A stretch of DNA of 64,000 nucleotides from Anisodus tanguticus (GCA_034509755.1 CM067555.1:20162142-20226141); one strand, 5' to 3'. Positions 46,441 through 58,624 are shown, counted from the stretch's first letter. The notes: generated from the letters alone by a model not told the origin. Translations and numbers: made by a program.

Positions 46441-46629
46441 ATGGCAGACATTGGTGACTCTTCTCGCAATGGAGCATGTGCAAACATCCGTATAGACATT
46501 ACCTTGAATAGCAAAATACAAGATCTAAAACACAATGTTACTTCTATAAAGGCCCAAGTGATAGCCATAGAGATGAGGCAAGAAGACCTTATCAAGATGT
46601 GTCCAGTTATTGATCGAGTCTGGCTTTAA
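46441..46629 (+). CDS. Small predicted helical protein, 62 aa, with a 5'UTR intron
   Basis: ATG at 46441, TAA at 46627-46629. The sequence begins MADIGDSSRNGACANIRIDI and continues with TLNSKIQDLKHNVTSIKAQV, a heptad-like, coiled-coil-prone stretch. Upstream are a TATA box (46217), a CT-rich leader, a donor (CTG|GTAAGAAATG at 46290) and an acceptor (TTTCTCAG at 46435), giving a 146-bp intron that ends five bases before the ATG. This gene-like architecture is unusual for random DNA. I do not recognise a family. It may be a host microprotein, a fragment of a longer gene or a transposon passenger. Confidence 0.45.
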   Translation: MADIGDSSRNGACANIRIDITLNSKIQDLKHNVTSIKAQVIAIEMRQEDLIKMCPVIDRVWL

Positions 46630-47538
46630 AGTGTCGCATCTAAAAAAAGGTTTTTAGTTTGCTAGTCGTGTTTGTTCTTTTTCGTTGTATTTTGGTATCC
46701 CTGTAATTATTTAATTGTATTTCAGTTTAATTATGGAGTAGTATTAAATTGCCAGAAATGTAACACTACTATTTCATCTCAAAATGAACATAAAATAAAT
46801 ACGAATTGTATCATTTAAAATCTTGATTAATAAATTAAACCATGACTAATGGAATATTAATTACCTTCCACAACCCTTGCACTGTCAAATTACTTTACGA
46901 TGAAAATGATAAAAAAAAACATCTAAAAACAATATCTTTACATCACTACGGTTTGCAGATACATGTTTGACTATAGTGTTGAAACCTTAAAACGGACATC
47001 AGTACGTAGTATATTATTTATACAAAAAGAAAATGTATGTCAGTTTGTGAGAAAAATAATTTTGCATTTTATTCTCCCAGGGAAAAATATACTCCATTGA
47101 GTACTATTGTTTGAGGTCAAATTACAAAAATATTACGATGAACAGATTTTATAAAAATAAAACAAAATGAATTAATAAATATAGTTTCTTTAGATGCATG
47201 TGTTGAAGTACTGAAACCGAGTGATTGGACAACACAAGTTGTCTCACTTTACACTTTATTTACTGCAACAAGTAGCTTCTCGTGAATCTTTGACCAGGAA
47301 GCTTATATTTTTTAATTTTGTTTTTTCAACTTCACGGCTCCCTCCAATACTCGACTAGTTAGCGCCAATTAATTCCCAATTTTTCCACCGTAGAGCCAAA
47401 AATGTTACAAAGTGTTATATTTTATGCCAAATGTGTATTTATTTTATTTTATCTTCAATAATATTACTCTATTTTATTTCATTCTCCACACCTCCCTCTA
47501 AAGTCTTCTATCTCTTTCAGCCAACTCTACATACAAAA
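46630..47538. other. AT-rich intergenic stretch
   Basis: No gene or structured repeat was seen between the small gene and the long LTR. Confidence 0.45.
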
Positions 47539-49656
47539 TGTCGTATAACGACTCGAAAAGTCATTTTACTTGTTTACCTAGAAATCCCTAAATTGCCTTC
47601 CTCGAGTCATTATTTACTTGTGACTTGCGAGGATGGGTAGCACGGTTCTCAAGGTATTTGGGTAGGTTTCGGACACATTTAGTTAAGTTGAGAAATCTTA
47701 AGTTAAGAAAGAAGAGTTTGACCCATAGTTGATTTTGGGTAACAGGCACCGTTCGTAGTTTTATCAGTTCTATTAGCTCCGTAATGATATTTATGACTTA
47801 GTCGAGCCTTTGGTTTGAGTCCCGAAGCAGGCCGGTGTGTTTTGAGGATTAGTTTATAAAATTATGGAATTAGAACTTAAGTGTTGACTTTAGTCAATCC
47901 CAAGCCTTAGAGACATTTTTTGGAAAATTCGAGTGCGCGATCAGGTCCAAAATATGTTTTCTGATAGGGTAGCATAATTAGTTTGTATCCGGGAGGTCTC
48001 GAGAGTGTTTCAGGTGGTTGGCGGAGGATTTCATATCCTTGGGTTGCCGCTTGTTGCTGGTGTCTGCCCCACCGACCAGGCGTCCACCTCGGCGGGTCCG
48101 CCTCAGTAGAGGTCTGAGGCTCGCGGAAATGGGGATTTAAGTGACTCTCACCCCAGCGGATAGGGTTTTCGCCGGAGTGGGTCTGCCCCAGCAGAATCGA
48201 GTTCACTGAAGCGGATTGTGCAGATTTAATGAGGTTTTATACCTAGCATTCATTTCATTCTCCAACATTCATTCCTCCTTGAGACTCAAGCTTGGGCAGC
48301 AAGATAGTGATAACTTCAAGATATTTTCACCAATAAGGTAATCATTCTTCTTTCCATTAACGAATATTAGTGTATTACATCTTAAGCATGTGTATTAAAT
48401 GGGGGAAAAGTAGAAATACTTGTTGAGATTAAGAGAGTTCTAATTGAGGATTTAGGGTTGATTAATGGATTAATGTTGTTGTTATCCTAAACTAGTGTTA
48501 TATTAATCTAGTAGATGATGTTTATGAGATCAATTTCATGTTAAGAACCCTTTTGGGGATTAGGGAAAATCTAGGGTTGGAATTGGGGGTTTTCTATAAA
48601 TCTTGAAATTAAGGATCCTTTGGAACTTTGTTGTTCAATTAACTTGAGATTACTCATATCTAGCTTGTGTTAGTACTATTTGAGTAGAAAGGTCAGCATC
48701 TTGATAATGTGGTTCCTTGGAATCTATCTTGGGAGATTATGGGTAACTTAGACCGTAATATCATTTTTACTCGATATGTTTGATCAAAGTGGCTTCATGA
48801 GGAGGCTAAGCGGAAAGGAAAGGTTGTTGCTTGAGTCTTCGGCTTCATTCAAGCAAGTTGAGACTTTTCTAAACTCTAGTATAATGTTATGTGTTGGTAT
48901 GTTTAATTAATGAACTAATGGGACTATTGGAAACTTGGGGTCCCGTATTAGTGAGGTGACGAGCACTAATATGGGTACCTAGTGAACTTAAGTGGGTAAT
49001 CAATGAACTAATAGTATAACAAGTGAAGAAATTTATGTGTTTAGCCTTTGGTCCACGATGTGCGGTGCAAGATTCCGCTTAGTTTGGTATGTTTGCTAAT
49101 TACTTGGCCTTGTAGCCATTGATATGATATCCTGATTTGACTATCATGCATTCATCACTCTACACCTCATCTGAATACTTGATTAAAACTGATTATAATG
49201 ATTGCATCGTGTATTCATATCCATATCATTCATCATTATATATACTTGGCATTAGTTACTGGTGAAATCACTGAGACTGACTTGGGAAGTCGGATTAAAG
49301 GTTATGATACATGTTTATGAGAGTGACAACCGATATGACACTTCAGCCATAGAGCTGGTATCCGATGGGTTCAGATGGGTATATGGACCTCATGAGTCCC
49401 TCATGGGTCACGTGACAACTACTACAACAGCGTGTGTGTACCAGGTATTATGGCCACTTGCATTCATGCATATTATTCAGCATTGCAAACATTTATACCA
49501 TGATATGAGCTTTTATGACATATGCGTCTGGCTTTAACTCTATTGAACTGCTCTTGGACTGCTAAAAGGTATACAGTTAGCTTATGCTTAACATTGTGTA
49601 AGACCTGAATAGAGTGACTTGAGTGATCTAGACACCCTAATGGGTTTAGGTTGGAC

Positions 49657-49661
49657 TTGTG
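49657..49661 (+). repeat. Target site duplication TTGTG, left copy, nested LTR
   Basis: Repeated exactly at 52172-52176. Confidence 0.8.
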
Positions 49662-52171
49662 TGTCACGACATGATTTCACTAGTCGTGAGGGCACCTACC
49701 ATTTTCCACCTCGCTAGGCGAACTCATCCCATAATCTTTAAACCAACAATCATACTCAATAATTAGAAGAAATGAAAATATATATCATAAATAATTATGA
49801 GTGCGGAAATACAAATACTACCCAAGGGTCTGGTCTAAGGCAGTATAAGAGCCACTATTTACAAGATTAAAGTTGAATACATAGAAGAAAATACAAGTAT
49901 ATGCACAACACTGTCTCGGAAACAAATAAGACTAGTAACAAAAGGGGACACCTATCTTGGGTATTCACCCATGAACTCGCTCTGGACGTTTTGTAGCAAA
50001 CCACCGAAATCAACCAAGGGAATGTGAAGTAGACACCGTCATGAACTCTGCACTCATAAAAGAATACAACAAGGTAGTATCAGTACAAACACTATGTACC
50101 AGTAGATATCATAGGCCGTCAACAGTTAGCTAACATATGCATAGAAAGAACTGAAAAATAGACATACTCGCAATCAAATATAGAAATTCCCTAGTCCAAG
50201 AACAACTACCCAAGTACAGAAGATCAATAATCGAGTCATGACCTAAGTGAAGCACCTAAACCCAAATCTGTTAAGTTTTCCTAGATTTCGTAGGATAATC
50301 GCAAACACAAGTACAATTAACATCACAATCCGAGCTAACCAACCAAGTGTAACAAGTCAAGTCACGATCCAAGTATATAAATGAATGATGAATAAAGATG
50401 CATATGTAATGCAATGCACTGACCAAATATAGTATACGTACATACATGCTCTGGGTGGAATATATCATCGTCCCAGCAGTCATGACACATAAGAGACCCG
50501 TGATGTCCATGTACCAGTCATTCCGTATCAGACAACCTAGCATAACTCTTCTACCAAACTCCTTGCTAGCCACTCAGTATCACTCAACATAGAGATGGCT
50601 ACGCGATATAGTAATGTCATATGAATCATAAATACTCCCCTTCTCATTCATCACTGTCACGCCAATAGCAATATCACAATCAATAAATCAAGAAATGAGA
50701 GTGTATGTAATGCAATGATAACATCATGTATATCATGTCAATTTTCAAGCGTGCCACACAAGGACACTTATCATATTATTAGTATCACATCAATTTCCTT
50801 CCTTTTACATGAGCATGCCAAGATAGGTGAGATACAACTACATCACAATATAACATGGTATTTTATATAAGTCCGATAACTATAAGAAGCATCAAATCAT
50901 ACTTAGTCTCAATAACCGACCTAAGTATTCCATCCCAACTCCATACTCAAAGGCTTACATGTTTTCTCCAACAGAATCTAACTACACATATGCTTCGCTA
51001 ACCAAAGTCTAACCAGAAGGTAAGTTGTAACCTACCTGGCTGCCGAACAGAAGTCACATCGATCACACTTGAGCTCTACCTCACCGAATATCACTGTAGT
51101 ACTCGAGGTCTAGCCAATAATAAATTCTAGGTTAGAATGAATATAACAAGATCCATACATTTAGACTATCCTTTAATTTTAACCCAACTATGGTAAAAAG
51201 GATAAAACGATCATTTAAAAGGTGAACTATGAATTTCGATGTATTAGGAGTCCCATCCTACTAACCAATTTGCTAAATTAACTCAACATAAGGCTAAAAT
51301 CATCTTATAAACAAAACCCCCACTCTTGGGTATGAACCCTAGTTTCCAACATTAAATTTATCAACATTAATGGAAGGCTCAAGCCTCAAAGAGGTTAATG
51401 TCTAGGTGATTTCCAAGCTTATATTAGTCCAACCTAATCATAGTATCCATTTAAAACCATTAAATGACAAGTAGTAAGCTAAACACTTGAACCCTTTTTT
51501 TTTCTACATCTAGTCTTCTAGGTTTCCTCCATTGATGAATATCCTAGCCTTAAGGTCCATTAATTTCAAGAAGTCATTATTATCCTCATTCCCAAACCCT
51601 TAAACTCAAGACTCCACCCTCTACTTCTATTTTGGTCTCCCAATTTAAGAACTCTCCATATTTAGTAACCCTAAAACAAACTCTATTAATAGAAGAAATT
51701 AATTAAATGAAAATAAGTGGTTGAGGTTTTTGAGGTTACCTTTCCCAAGACCCCATGAAATTTCTCCTCATCTTAGCTCAAAAGTTGGCTGGGAAAGTGT
51801 GTTGGGGTAAAAAATGAGACCTAATCCCAAAAATAAGCATTAAATACTAGGTCTGTCTAACACTTTCTCGCTGAGGGCGGACCATGTCCGCTGCGGCGCG
51901 GTTCTTCTCGCAGGTGCAGACTCTATAAAATTCCCTTTCTTTGCTCCAGCAGACGGTGGCTCGCTGTAGCGGACACGCAAGCGTGACCCACTATATGTTG
52001 GGGCAAAGATTTGAATTTATTTCACCCGATCGATTTCTAATCACTTCATAACTAAACTAAGGGTCCACTTAACATAAATTTCATCGTGTACGATTTCTGG
52101 GTACAACTGGTCTAGAGCGATTTGATCACAAGGTGAAGAAATGTTCTGTGACGACCAAACGGGTCATCACA
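49662..52171 (-). mobile_element. Nested solo LTR, 2510 bp, minus orientation
   Basis: In plus orientation it reads TGTCACGACATG...GGGTCATCACA, bounded by a perfect TTGTG duplication. It has no internal coding region, so it is a solo LTR left by LTR-LTR recombination. It is related to the surrounding LTR and to 8957-10975. Confidence 0.85.
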
Positions 52172-52176
52172 TTGTG
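52172..52176 (+). repeat. Target site duplication TTGTG, right copy, nested LTR
   Basis: Identical to 49657-49661. Confidence 0.8.
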
Positions 52177-52799
52177 TGAGGTGTGACTTGAGGGTACTTA
52201 CAGTGAGTTAAACTATAGATTTATCGTAGATTGGTTAAATATTTTATTCTATACTTATGTAACTAACTAGTTGAGAGAGGTATCGTAAAGTACCAGCCCT
52301 CGCCATCATTATAGCTAGGGTCGGTCGACGATGCTTGCTGAGTACATGTGTTTCCTGTACTCACTCTAAGCTTGTTGTAATCTATGTGCAGGTACTGATC
52401 CAGGAGGCGACGCCGGAGCAACTTTATTCTTCCCCCCTCATCAGAGTGAGTGACATTTGGAGTCCAAGGTGAGCCACAACTTCTTCTTCGGCACTGGAAC
52501 TCCACTCTTCCTTATGGTTATGTTTTGCCATTCACAAACTATGCCTTATTGTTATATTCAGACATATTATTTATTTCACCTTTACTCAGACTTGTATTCG
52601 GTTTAGAGCTTGGTACTCATGACTACCAGATCACTTGGGGGTTTATTTCAGACTACGTATTTTTGTATCTTTAGACTTTTTAATTATACCTCTTTTACTT
52701 ACTTCTGCATTTAATTTTCGTTTTCCTTATGATGTTGGTTGGATTCACCTACAGGTTAAGGTAGGTGCCCTCATGGCATTTGGGATTTGGGGTCATGAC

Positions 52800-53045
52800 A
52801 TGTCGGTTGACAAATTTGGCTACTGGTGCTCAACTGTCGTGACCATAACACCAGTCTTGTACCAAGTGGATACATTGAAGAGCAATGTAACCGTGTTAGG
52901 ACATCGTGTTGACCAAATCTCGTCTAAGATAGACCTAGTGCTTAATCATATCAACAACATTACTACGTGGTTAGAAGGATTGGTGAACGGTTCTACTACA
53001 AGCGTAAACCTAAACGAGAAGACACCATTTCTCCAACCACCATAA
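52800..53045 (+). CDS. Small coiled-coil-like open frame at the LTR edge
   Basis: 81 codons from an ATG whose A is the last base of the LTR, to TAA at 53043-53045. It contains YQVDTLKSNVTVLGHRVDQI and LVLNHINNITTWLEGLVNGS, a helical heptad-like pattern with several N-x-T/S sites. The LTR insertion probably removed an original upstream part. It converges with the transposase pseudogene on the minus strand. In style it resembles the frame at 46441. The family is unknown, and it could be chance. Confidence 0.3.
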   Translation: MSVDKFGYWCSTVVTITPVLYQVDTLKSNVTVLGHRVDQISSKIDLVLNHINNITTWLEGLVNGSTTSVNLNEKTPFLQPP

Positions 53046-53323
53046 CAAGTTAAAATTAGCTAGAAATTAGGTTTATTTGGGGTTGGGGAGAACTTATGCT
53101 TGACTACGAACAATGCTATATTGATGTAATGTATAATCTTATGTAGTCATAAAATATTCTCTTCACTCAAAAATTGCATGTTCTAATTTCATGTTATGTT
53201 TTACATTTTGCATTTACGTTGGTGGAAGAATTGTATTAATTCGCACGTCGCTGCAATGACTGAACTCGTGATGCATCACCCGATATCGTGATGGATGGTT
53301 AAATTGTATCAAATAATATAATA

Positions 53324-53670
53324 TAGCTACAACCTGATGCAATTTACAACACATAGCTACAATCTAATTTCATTTATTTTTTTCAACTATGCATGTTTGT
53401 TGTCGGTGGAACAATTGTATTACTTCGGACCAAGTTGAATGACTCACGTACTGTTGCATGATTGAATTGAGTCAATTAGTATAGCTATAATGTAATGCAA
53501 TTCATAACCGCATAGCTGCATCTAATCGATCTAACAACACATAAGTACAATCTGATGCTATTAACAACACATAACTGTAGTCTAATGCATTTAACAACAT
53601 ATACCTACAATCTTGAAATTAACAACACATAACTACAACCTTATACAGTTTCACCAATGATTTGTAAGCA
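53324..53670. repeat. Tandem ~30-bp repeats (two blocks)
   Basis: Units such as TAACTACAATCTAATGCATT followed by TAACAACACA recur at 53324-53384 and 53482-53670 with drift. They lie just downstream of the transposase pseudogene stop. Confidence 0.75.
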
Positions 53671-53688
53671 CTACACACCGACATTATA

Positions 53689-56295
53689 TTATTGTGTTCT
53701 CCCTCGGCCACCACGACCTCTACCTCGTTGGTAAGCTCACCCCATCGTGGCTCATTGGCCAGGTTGTCCCATCGTGTCTCGTTGGCTAAATTTCCCTATA
53801 GTGGCTCATTGGCCTGGTTGCCCCGTCGTGGCTCATTGGCCATGTTGCGTTGTCATTACCGGTTGGCTAGGTTGCCCCATCTTTGCTCATTGGCCAGGTT
53901 GCGCTATCGTTGCCGGCTGGCCAGATTGCCTTGTAGCGGCTCCACCGCCAGATTGCCCTATAGTGCCTCCACCACCATATTGCCTTGTCGTGCCTCTGTC
54001 ATTATATGGCTGATTGACACGAGCACAAGGCTATATTGGCCTATGAATCACATGGGGATCTCATACTGGATCATCATCACTCATAATCCTCTCGGTTACC
54101 GAATCCGGATGTCCATTAGTAGCCCAATCTAAAAGGGTACTCTTCAATGCGTAGATCTGCTCTTTGACGTAATTGTAAGTTTCATCTTCATGCAAACCAA
54201 GGTCAACAACTTCATCAAAAGATGCCACCAATTTCCTATGCCTTTGGCATTTGTCTCTCGTCTGTGGGTAACAATGGGTAAAAAAGCATTTCAAATGAGG
54301 ATGGTATACATCCCTCATCCATTTGCGTAAGATGTATCTATCGGGAATTTCTTGCAAATGGTGTAGGTTAATTACCGTCATCATGTGGTGGCATGGAATC
54401 CCTAATGATTGGAACAACTTGCATTGTCAATCAAATGTTTGGCCATTAGTTGCATCATATTTGCATTTAACCTTGAACACAAATGGATTACCAGAGAAGT
54501 CGTTCCTGATTGATCTGTCTCTAACACTATACACAATAACCCCGTCATCTGATATCCCCTCTATTGGTTGTACAAAATCAAGTTGTAACTGTACGTCCAA
54601 TTCTAAAAGTACAACCGCATAGATGGTTGGAGTGTAAGCCCTTGCCATTTGAACTTGCCAAGGATGACCACTAGCACACAGAGTTTCTCGGTTAACAGAA
54701 TTAAACTATTTTCTGATCTCAAGGTCGTATTTGCTACGAACCGCTACCTCGTACTACACAACAAACATCTGTAGTGTGGTGCTTGGACCGATGAACCTAT
54801 CAAAGAAAGCATGCACTTCCTCGCTTCGTTGGGTTGATCTCATTCCAGCCCAGAAATTATCATCAAGGAAAACAGGCACAAACTGATCCCTTATAAGATA
54901 CAAACTGCCAAACCACTCGAGGTCATGAATATTGAAACGCTCAATAAACGCTGCCCATCTACGTTCGAATTCCTCTATAGTTAGAGATACCATGATTGTG
55001 TTAATGAATGTATTCTTTATTGATTGCATTTGAGGATGGTTAGTTCCTATCTTTTGAGAAAGCTTTTGGTATATATGCCATACGCACAAGTGTACGGTTT
55101 CAGGCATCACTGACCTTAGTGTTCCCCGTATTTTCGGGCATTGATCAGTTAATATACATGTCGGAGCCCTGCCACCCATAGAATTAATCCATTTTGTAAA
55201 CAACCAAGCATATGTCTCTATAGTTTCACTCGACAACAATGCACAACCTAGCAAAATCGACCGTCTGTGCTGATTAACCCCCACAAATGATGCACACGAC
55301 ATATTATACCTATTAACTAGATATGTGGTATCGAAGCTAATAACATCGCCGAAGTCTGCATAAGCATATTTGGCTTGCAGATGCATCCACAACACATCCT
55401 TCAATCTACCTTCACCATCTAACTCAAAAGTATGGTAGAATTTAGGATTTATGCTTTCCATTCTATGGAAGAAACTCATCATTGCTACAACATCCCCATT
55501 TGCGCACAAAATTTTCCTCTGATTGATAATATAATTCTTACAATCTATGGCAGTGCATCCCATTTCCTCTGGGCCGCCAATTAAAACATGCGCAATTTGA
55601 ATGTTTGTGCATATTCGCATACCAGCTCTATCATGTGCCTCTAGCATCTTCTTTAGAGGGTTACTTATACTTCTATGTCCAGGCATGAGCCAATAATATT
55701 GTGGTAAAAAATCATGGTTATACTCCAGGACAATTTTATTTACATGACATTGTGAATAATCAATTGGCATCTTGTAGTTAATGCATACCGGGTTCTTTAT
55801 CCTCTTGCTATCCTTATTTTGAAACTGAGGCTTACATGCCTTGTCACATGTTAGGCGGCCATATTTCCATTGAGGAGTGTAACTATAGTTTTGTTTTTTA
55901 TACAAAATCCTAGGACTTTAGCATGTTTCAAGTGAAAATCATACAGATCACCCGCATTATCGTATATAGTAACCCCTAACAGGACCTTGTAATATTCAAT
56001 CCTCTTCAGGAGTATTTACATGTCCTTCACTATTACTACTACTTTCTTCATTACTATTATTGTGAGAGGAAGATGCATTATTACCTACATCAACCATCTG
56101 GAGGTCTACATCCCCAATAGAAAGCATTGACTCTCCAGAATGATTGCCTCCTTCATTACTATTATTGTGAGAAGTAGATGCAATAATACGTGCATCAACC
56201 ATATGGAGGTCTACATCAACGAGAGCAAGATCGGACTCACGAGAATGATTGTTTCCTTCATTTCCTTCATTAACTCCTACATTAACTCGTTCCAT
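53689..56295 (-). pseudogene. FAR1/MULE-type transposase pseudogene
   Basis: ATG at 56295 opens an acidic Asn/Ser-rich leader (MERVNVGVNEGNEGNN) with a repeated 'SHNNSNE' motif, ending at TGA near 55996. The FAR1-type DNA-binding region follows in other frames (GVTIYDNAGDLYDFHLKHAK, then CDKACKP and EYNHDFLP). The MULE transposase core spans 55700-54770 with FGDVISFDTTYLVNRYNMSC, CILTDQCPKI and CVWHIYQKLSQ. After stops near 54755 and 54710 comes the SWIM-type finger region (QCKLFQSLGIPCHHMM, 54420-54360), where TGA precedes QCKLF. The C-terminus has 27-bp coding repeats and ends GRGRGGRGRTQ-TAA at 53689. The stops seen are mostly explained by transitions. No terminal inverted repeats were found, so transposon versus host FAR1-like origin is open. 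Confidence 0.85.
53748..54016 (-). repeat. 27-bp coding minisatellite (nine-residue repeat) in the transposase C-terminus
   Basis: About nine to ten consecutive units of 27 bp. Read on the minus strand in the frame of the GRGRGGRGR tail they give nine-residue units such as GTIGQSGGG, AATRQSGQP and ATTGQPGQ-stop. Four units have TGA at the same last position, where CGA (Arg) is the likely ancestor. Confidence 0.8.
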
Positions 56296-58002
56296 GCTTT
56301 TGTACAGATTCTGTTAAATGAAAATTTATTGGTGGGGGAGTTAATGAAAATTCTAACAACTCGGTGTTCTTCTCAACAATTGAAAATAAATATAAGGAAG
56401 AAGGTTGTATACATAGAAGATGCAACAACTAGCTGTCATTGTACATATTAATGATGACCTTTTGATGTAGTCGCATCTCACATTAATTGTTGGATAACAT
56501 TTTGAAAAGGTTGTTGACAATTCAACGATTGAGTGGGAGAGTGGGCGAGTGGCTTGAGTCTTTCCTCAAACCTAAAATAAATACACTCTCGCACTGCATC
56601 CACGCGCACGAAGGGATGCCACAACGAAAAGTACAACAAAGGGGTATTGATGTCTTTACACGTGTGTTCGTGATATTAGTGACACTTATTTTCGTGGCGT
56701 GAGACTTTTTCCTTGGCTGTGAGCCATGATCCTGGGTCTACGTTGGATTATATTAAGTTGTTAGTACTAGTTACGACATGCTTGAACGTTAACACAGAAA
56801 AATTAAGAATTTAGAGCAAGTAGAGACATAATGAGTGCAATTTTATTATATTTAATTTTTTCATATATGTAAACATAATTTAAGTTGAAAGTAACGAAGT
56901 TTAGTTGAACTCATTAAATATACCCTACACACTTAAATGTTAATTTGCGCAAAAAAGTAGGAACATGATTAATACTGTACTATAATCAATGAAAATGTAG
57001 CAAACCGAACAAATAAATATTTCCTACATTTTATTTTAGTCTTAATTTGAATAAACTTAGAGTTTAAGAAAAATAAAAAAGATTTTTGAATTTTATTGTT
57101 ATAAAGTAAAATACATATAATATACCGAAATATTCTTGAATCTTTGTGGTCGTAGATATGTAAGAGGAAATGAGATATCTTGTCCTCTTACAATTTAAAT
57201 AGAAGAAAATAATTTTTTCAGATTTCTTTGTTTTTTTTTCCCCAGATATATTGTGCTTAAAAAATGAAGATCTCTTATAAAAAAAAGTCACAAAACTAAA
57301 AAAAGTTTATAAAGGGCTAAAAATCAATTTCTCCTGATATGTCGCGTGGACTATTGAAATTAAAGAGTTATTTCATATGTTCCAAAATATGTGTACTTTT
57401 CGCGTTTCAAATTCAACTTGATTAATCTTTTAAATTAAATTAGTTTGAATTAACTTAATAATTTAAAGATTAATTTTATATTTTAAATTATAGTTCAAAT
57501 ATTTAACAATTATATAAAAAGTATTATAATTCACAAAATTTCGGGCATCCTTCACGTAGTTTTAACTTGCTCTTAGGCTATCATTGACCAATGAGACCAT
57601 TTCGGTCTACACACGGCTAAGTGTTATTGGGTGAAGCTTCTCAATCCAAGCTAACTAATAGAAGAAAGAAGAAGAAAGGAAGATCTTATAAGAGACTCAC
57701 CCATCTTTATATAAGCAATTTCTAGAACAGAAAAAATACATGCTTTTTGTAATTCTTCTAGTATTAAAATTTATATCCTAAAATATTAATTAAAAATCAT
57801 ATAATTTAAATTTCGAAAAGTAAAAATGATAAATATTTTGGAATATATTCTCTTTGAAATATACTAACAAGGAAATAAAAAACATAAATTAAAACAAAGG
57901 GGATAATATTAATAAGAAAAGATTCATACAAATTATCACTTCATCATGAAGCGAAAACATAAAGTAATTGAACATAATTTTTCATAAAACATTTTCTTAA
58001 CT
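56296..58002. other. AT-rich intergenic stretch
   Basis: Homopolymer-rich, no gene found. A short more balanced patch lies at 56530-56700. Confidence 0.45.
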
Positions 58003-58263
58003 TCATCCTTGTCGCCGCCCTGCATGGGTTGTTCCCTCCTTCTCCGACGACTCTACCACCGGAAACGGCGGCAATGAAACGCCACTAGCAGTCCGGCCAA
58101 GGCCAGATTTCGAACTTGGCGGCGGCAGAACAACCTTATTTTGCTCGCGGCCGCCGCTGTCGGAATCGGCTAAAGGATCAGCCAATGAGATGTTCTCCGG
58201 TAACACAAAATTAAAACTCTGTGATGGCCTCCTTTGATGGCGATTTGCTCTCTCTGTAGACAT
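58003..58263 (-). CDS. Small intronless candidate host gene, 86 aa
   Basis: ATG at 58263, TGA at 58003-58005. The protein begins MSTERANRHQRRPSQSFNFV, then LPENISLADPLADSDSGG, a proline/serine-rich middle (VVLPPPSSKSGLGRTASG) and an acidic, basic-ending tail. Base composition is markedly more GC-rich than its surroundings. A TATATATA element (58395-58404, minus strand CTATATATATAC) lies about 130 bp upstream, and an A-rich leader precedes the ATG. No stops or frameshifts. The basic R-R-P-S start followed by an LPEN motif is reminiscent of small uncharacterised plant proteins, but I cannot name one. This is the best candidate for an intact host gene in the window. Confidence 0.6.
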   Translation of the reverse strand: MSTERANRHQRRPSQSFNFVLPENISLADPLADSDSGGREQNKVVLPPPSSKSGLGRTASGVSLPPFPVVESSEKEGTTHAGRRQG

Positions 58264-58393
58264 TTTTTTTATTTATTATTTTTGTGTGTGTGAAGAGAAT
58301 GAATAAATGAAAGTGTGAAGAAGCAAAGAAATGTATTAAATGGAGTTGAGAAGTTGGTGTAGTGTAGATATGCAGAAGAGTGGTTGTTGACTA

Positions 58394-58405
58394 TGTATAT
58401 ATATA
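58394..58405 (-). promoter_or_regulatory. TATA box of the 86-aa gene
   Basis: CTATATATATAC on the minus strand, about 130 bp upstream of the start codon. Confidence 0.5.
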
Positions 58406-58624
58406 GGCAAGGTATAGTGAAGAACTAAATATGCATAATTATCCAGATTCTTTTCTTTCTTCATTAATTACTTCAAACATTTTTTTAAAAATCAAATATC
58501 ATTTTTCAACTTTAACTTCAACCAAAAAATATTATCTAGACGCCTACTTAATTTTTATGTTATCTATATACTCGATTCTCGATTTATTATGTAATTTGCC
58601 CCGGAAGTGGGATTGACTGTGAAT

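Larger units (their letters stand above)
47539..52800 (+). repeat. Long LTR (about 2.7 kb without its insertion), split by a nested LTR
   Basis: The left part (47539-49656) starts TGTCGTATAACGACTCGAAA. The right part (52177-52800) ends GGTAGGTGCCCTCATGGCAT...GGTCATGACA. The ends mirror those of the inserted LTR at 49662-52171 in the opposite orientation, so both belong to one family. Such multi-kilobase LTRs are typical of plant chromoviruses of the Del/Tekay type; that assignment is inferred. No internal region, purine tract or matching target duplication was found at the outer ends, so this may be a solo LTR with a damaged flank. Confidence 0.7.

Noticed and set aside
47534..47538. Target duplication for the outer long LTR
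   Set aside because: CAAAA on the left and TGTCG on the right (52801-52805) do not match, so no duplication is claimed.
47907..48206. Minus-strand 99-codon frame in the long LTR
   Set aside because: Its composition follows the GC-rich part of the LTR; other copies of the LTR do not keep it open.
53692..54132. Plus-strand frames of 146 and 88 codons with repeated Leu/Arg/Pro patterns
   Set aside because: They are the complement of the 27-bp coding repeat of the minus-strand transposase; the minus frame has the biologically sensible tail.
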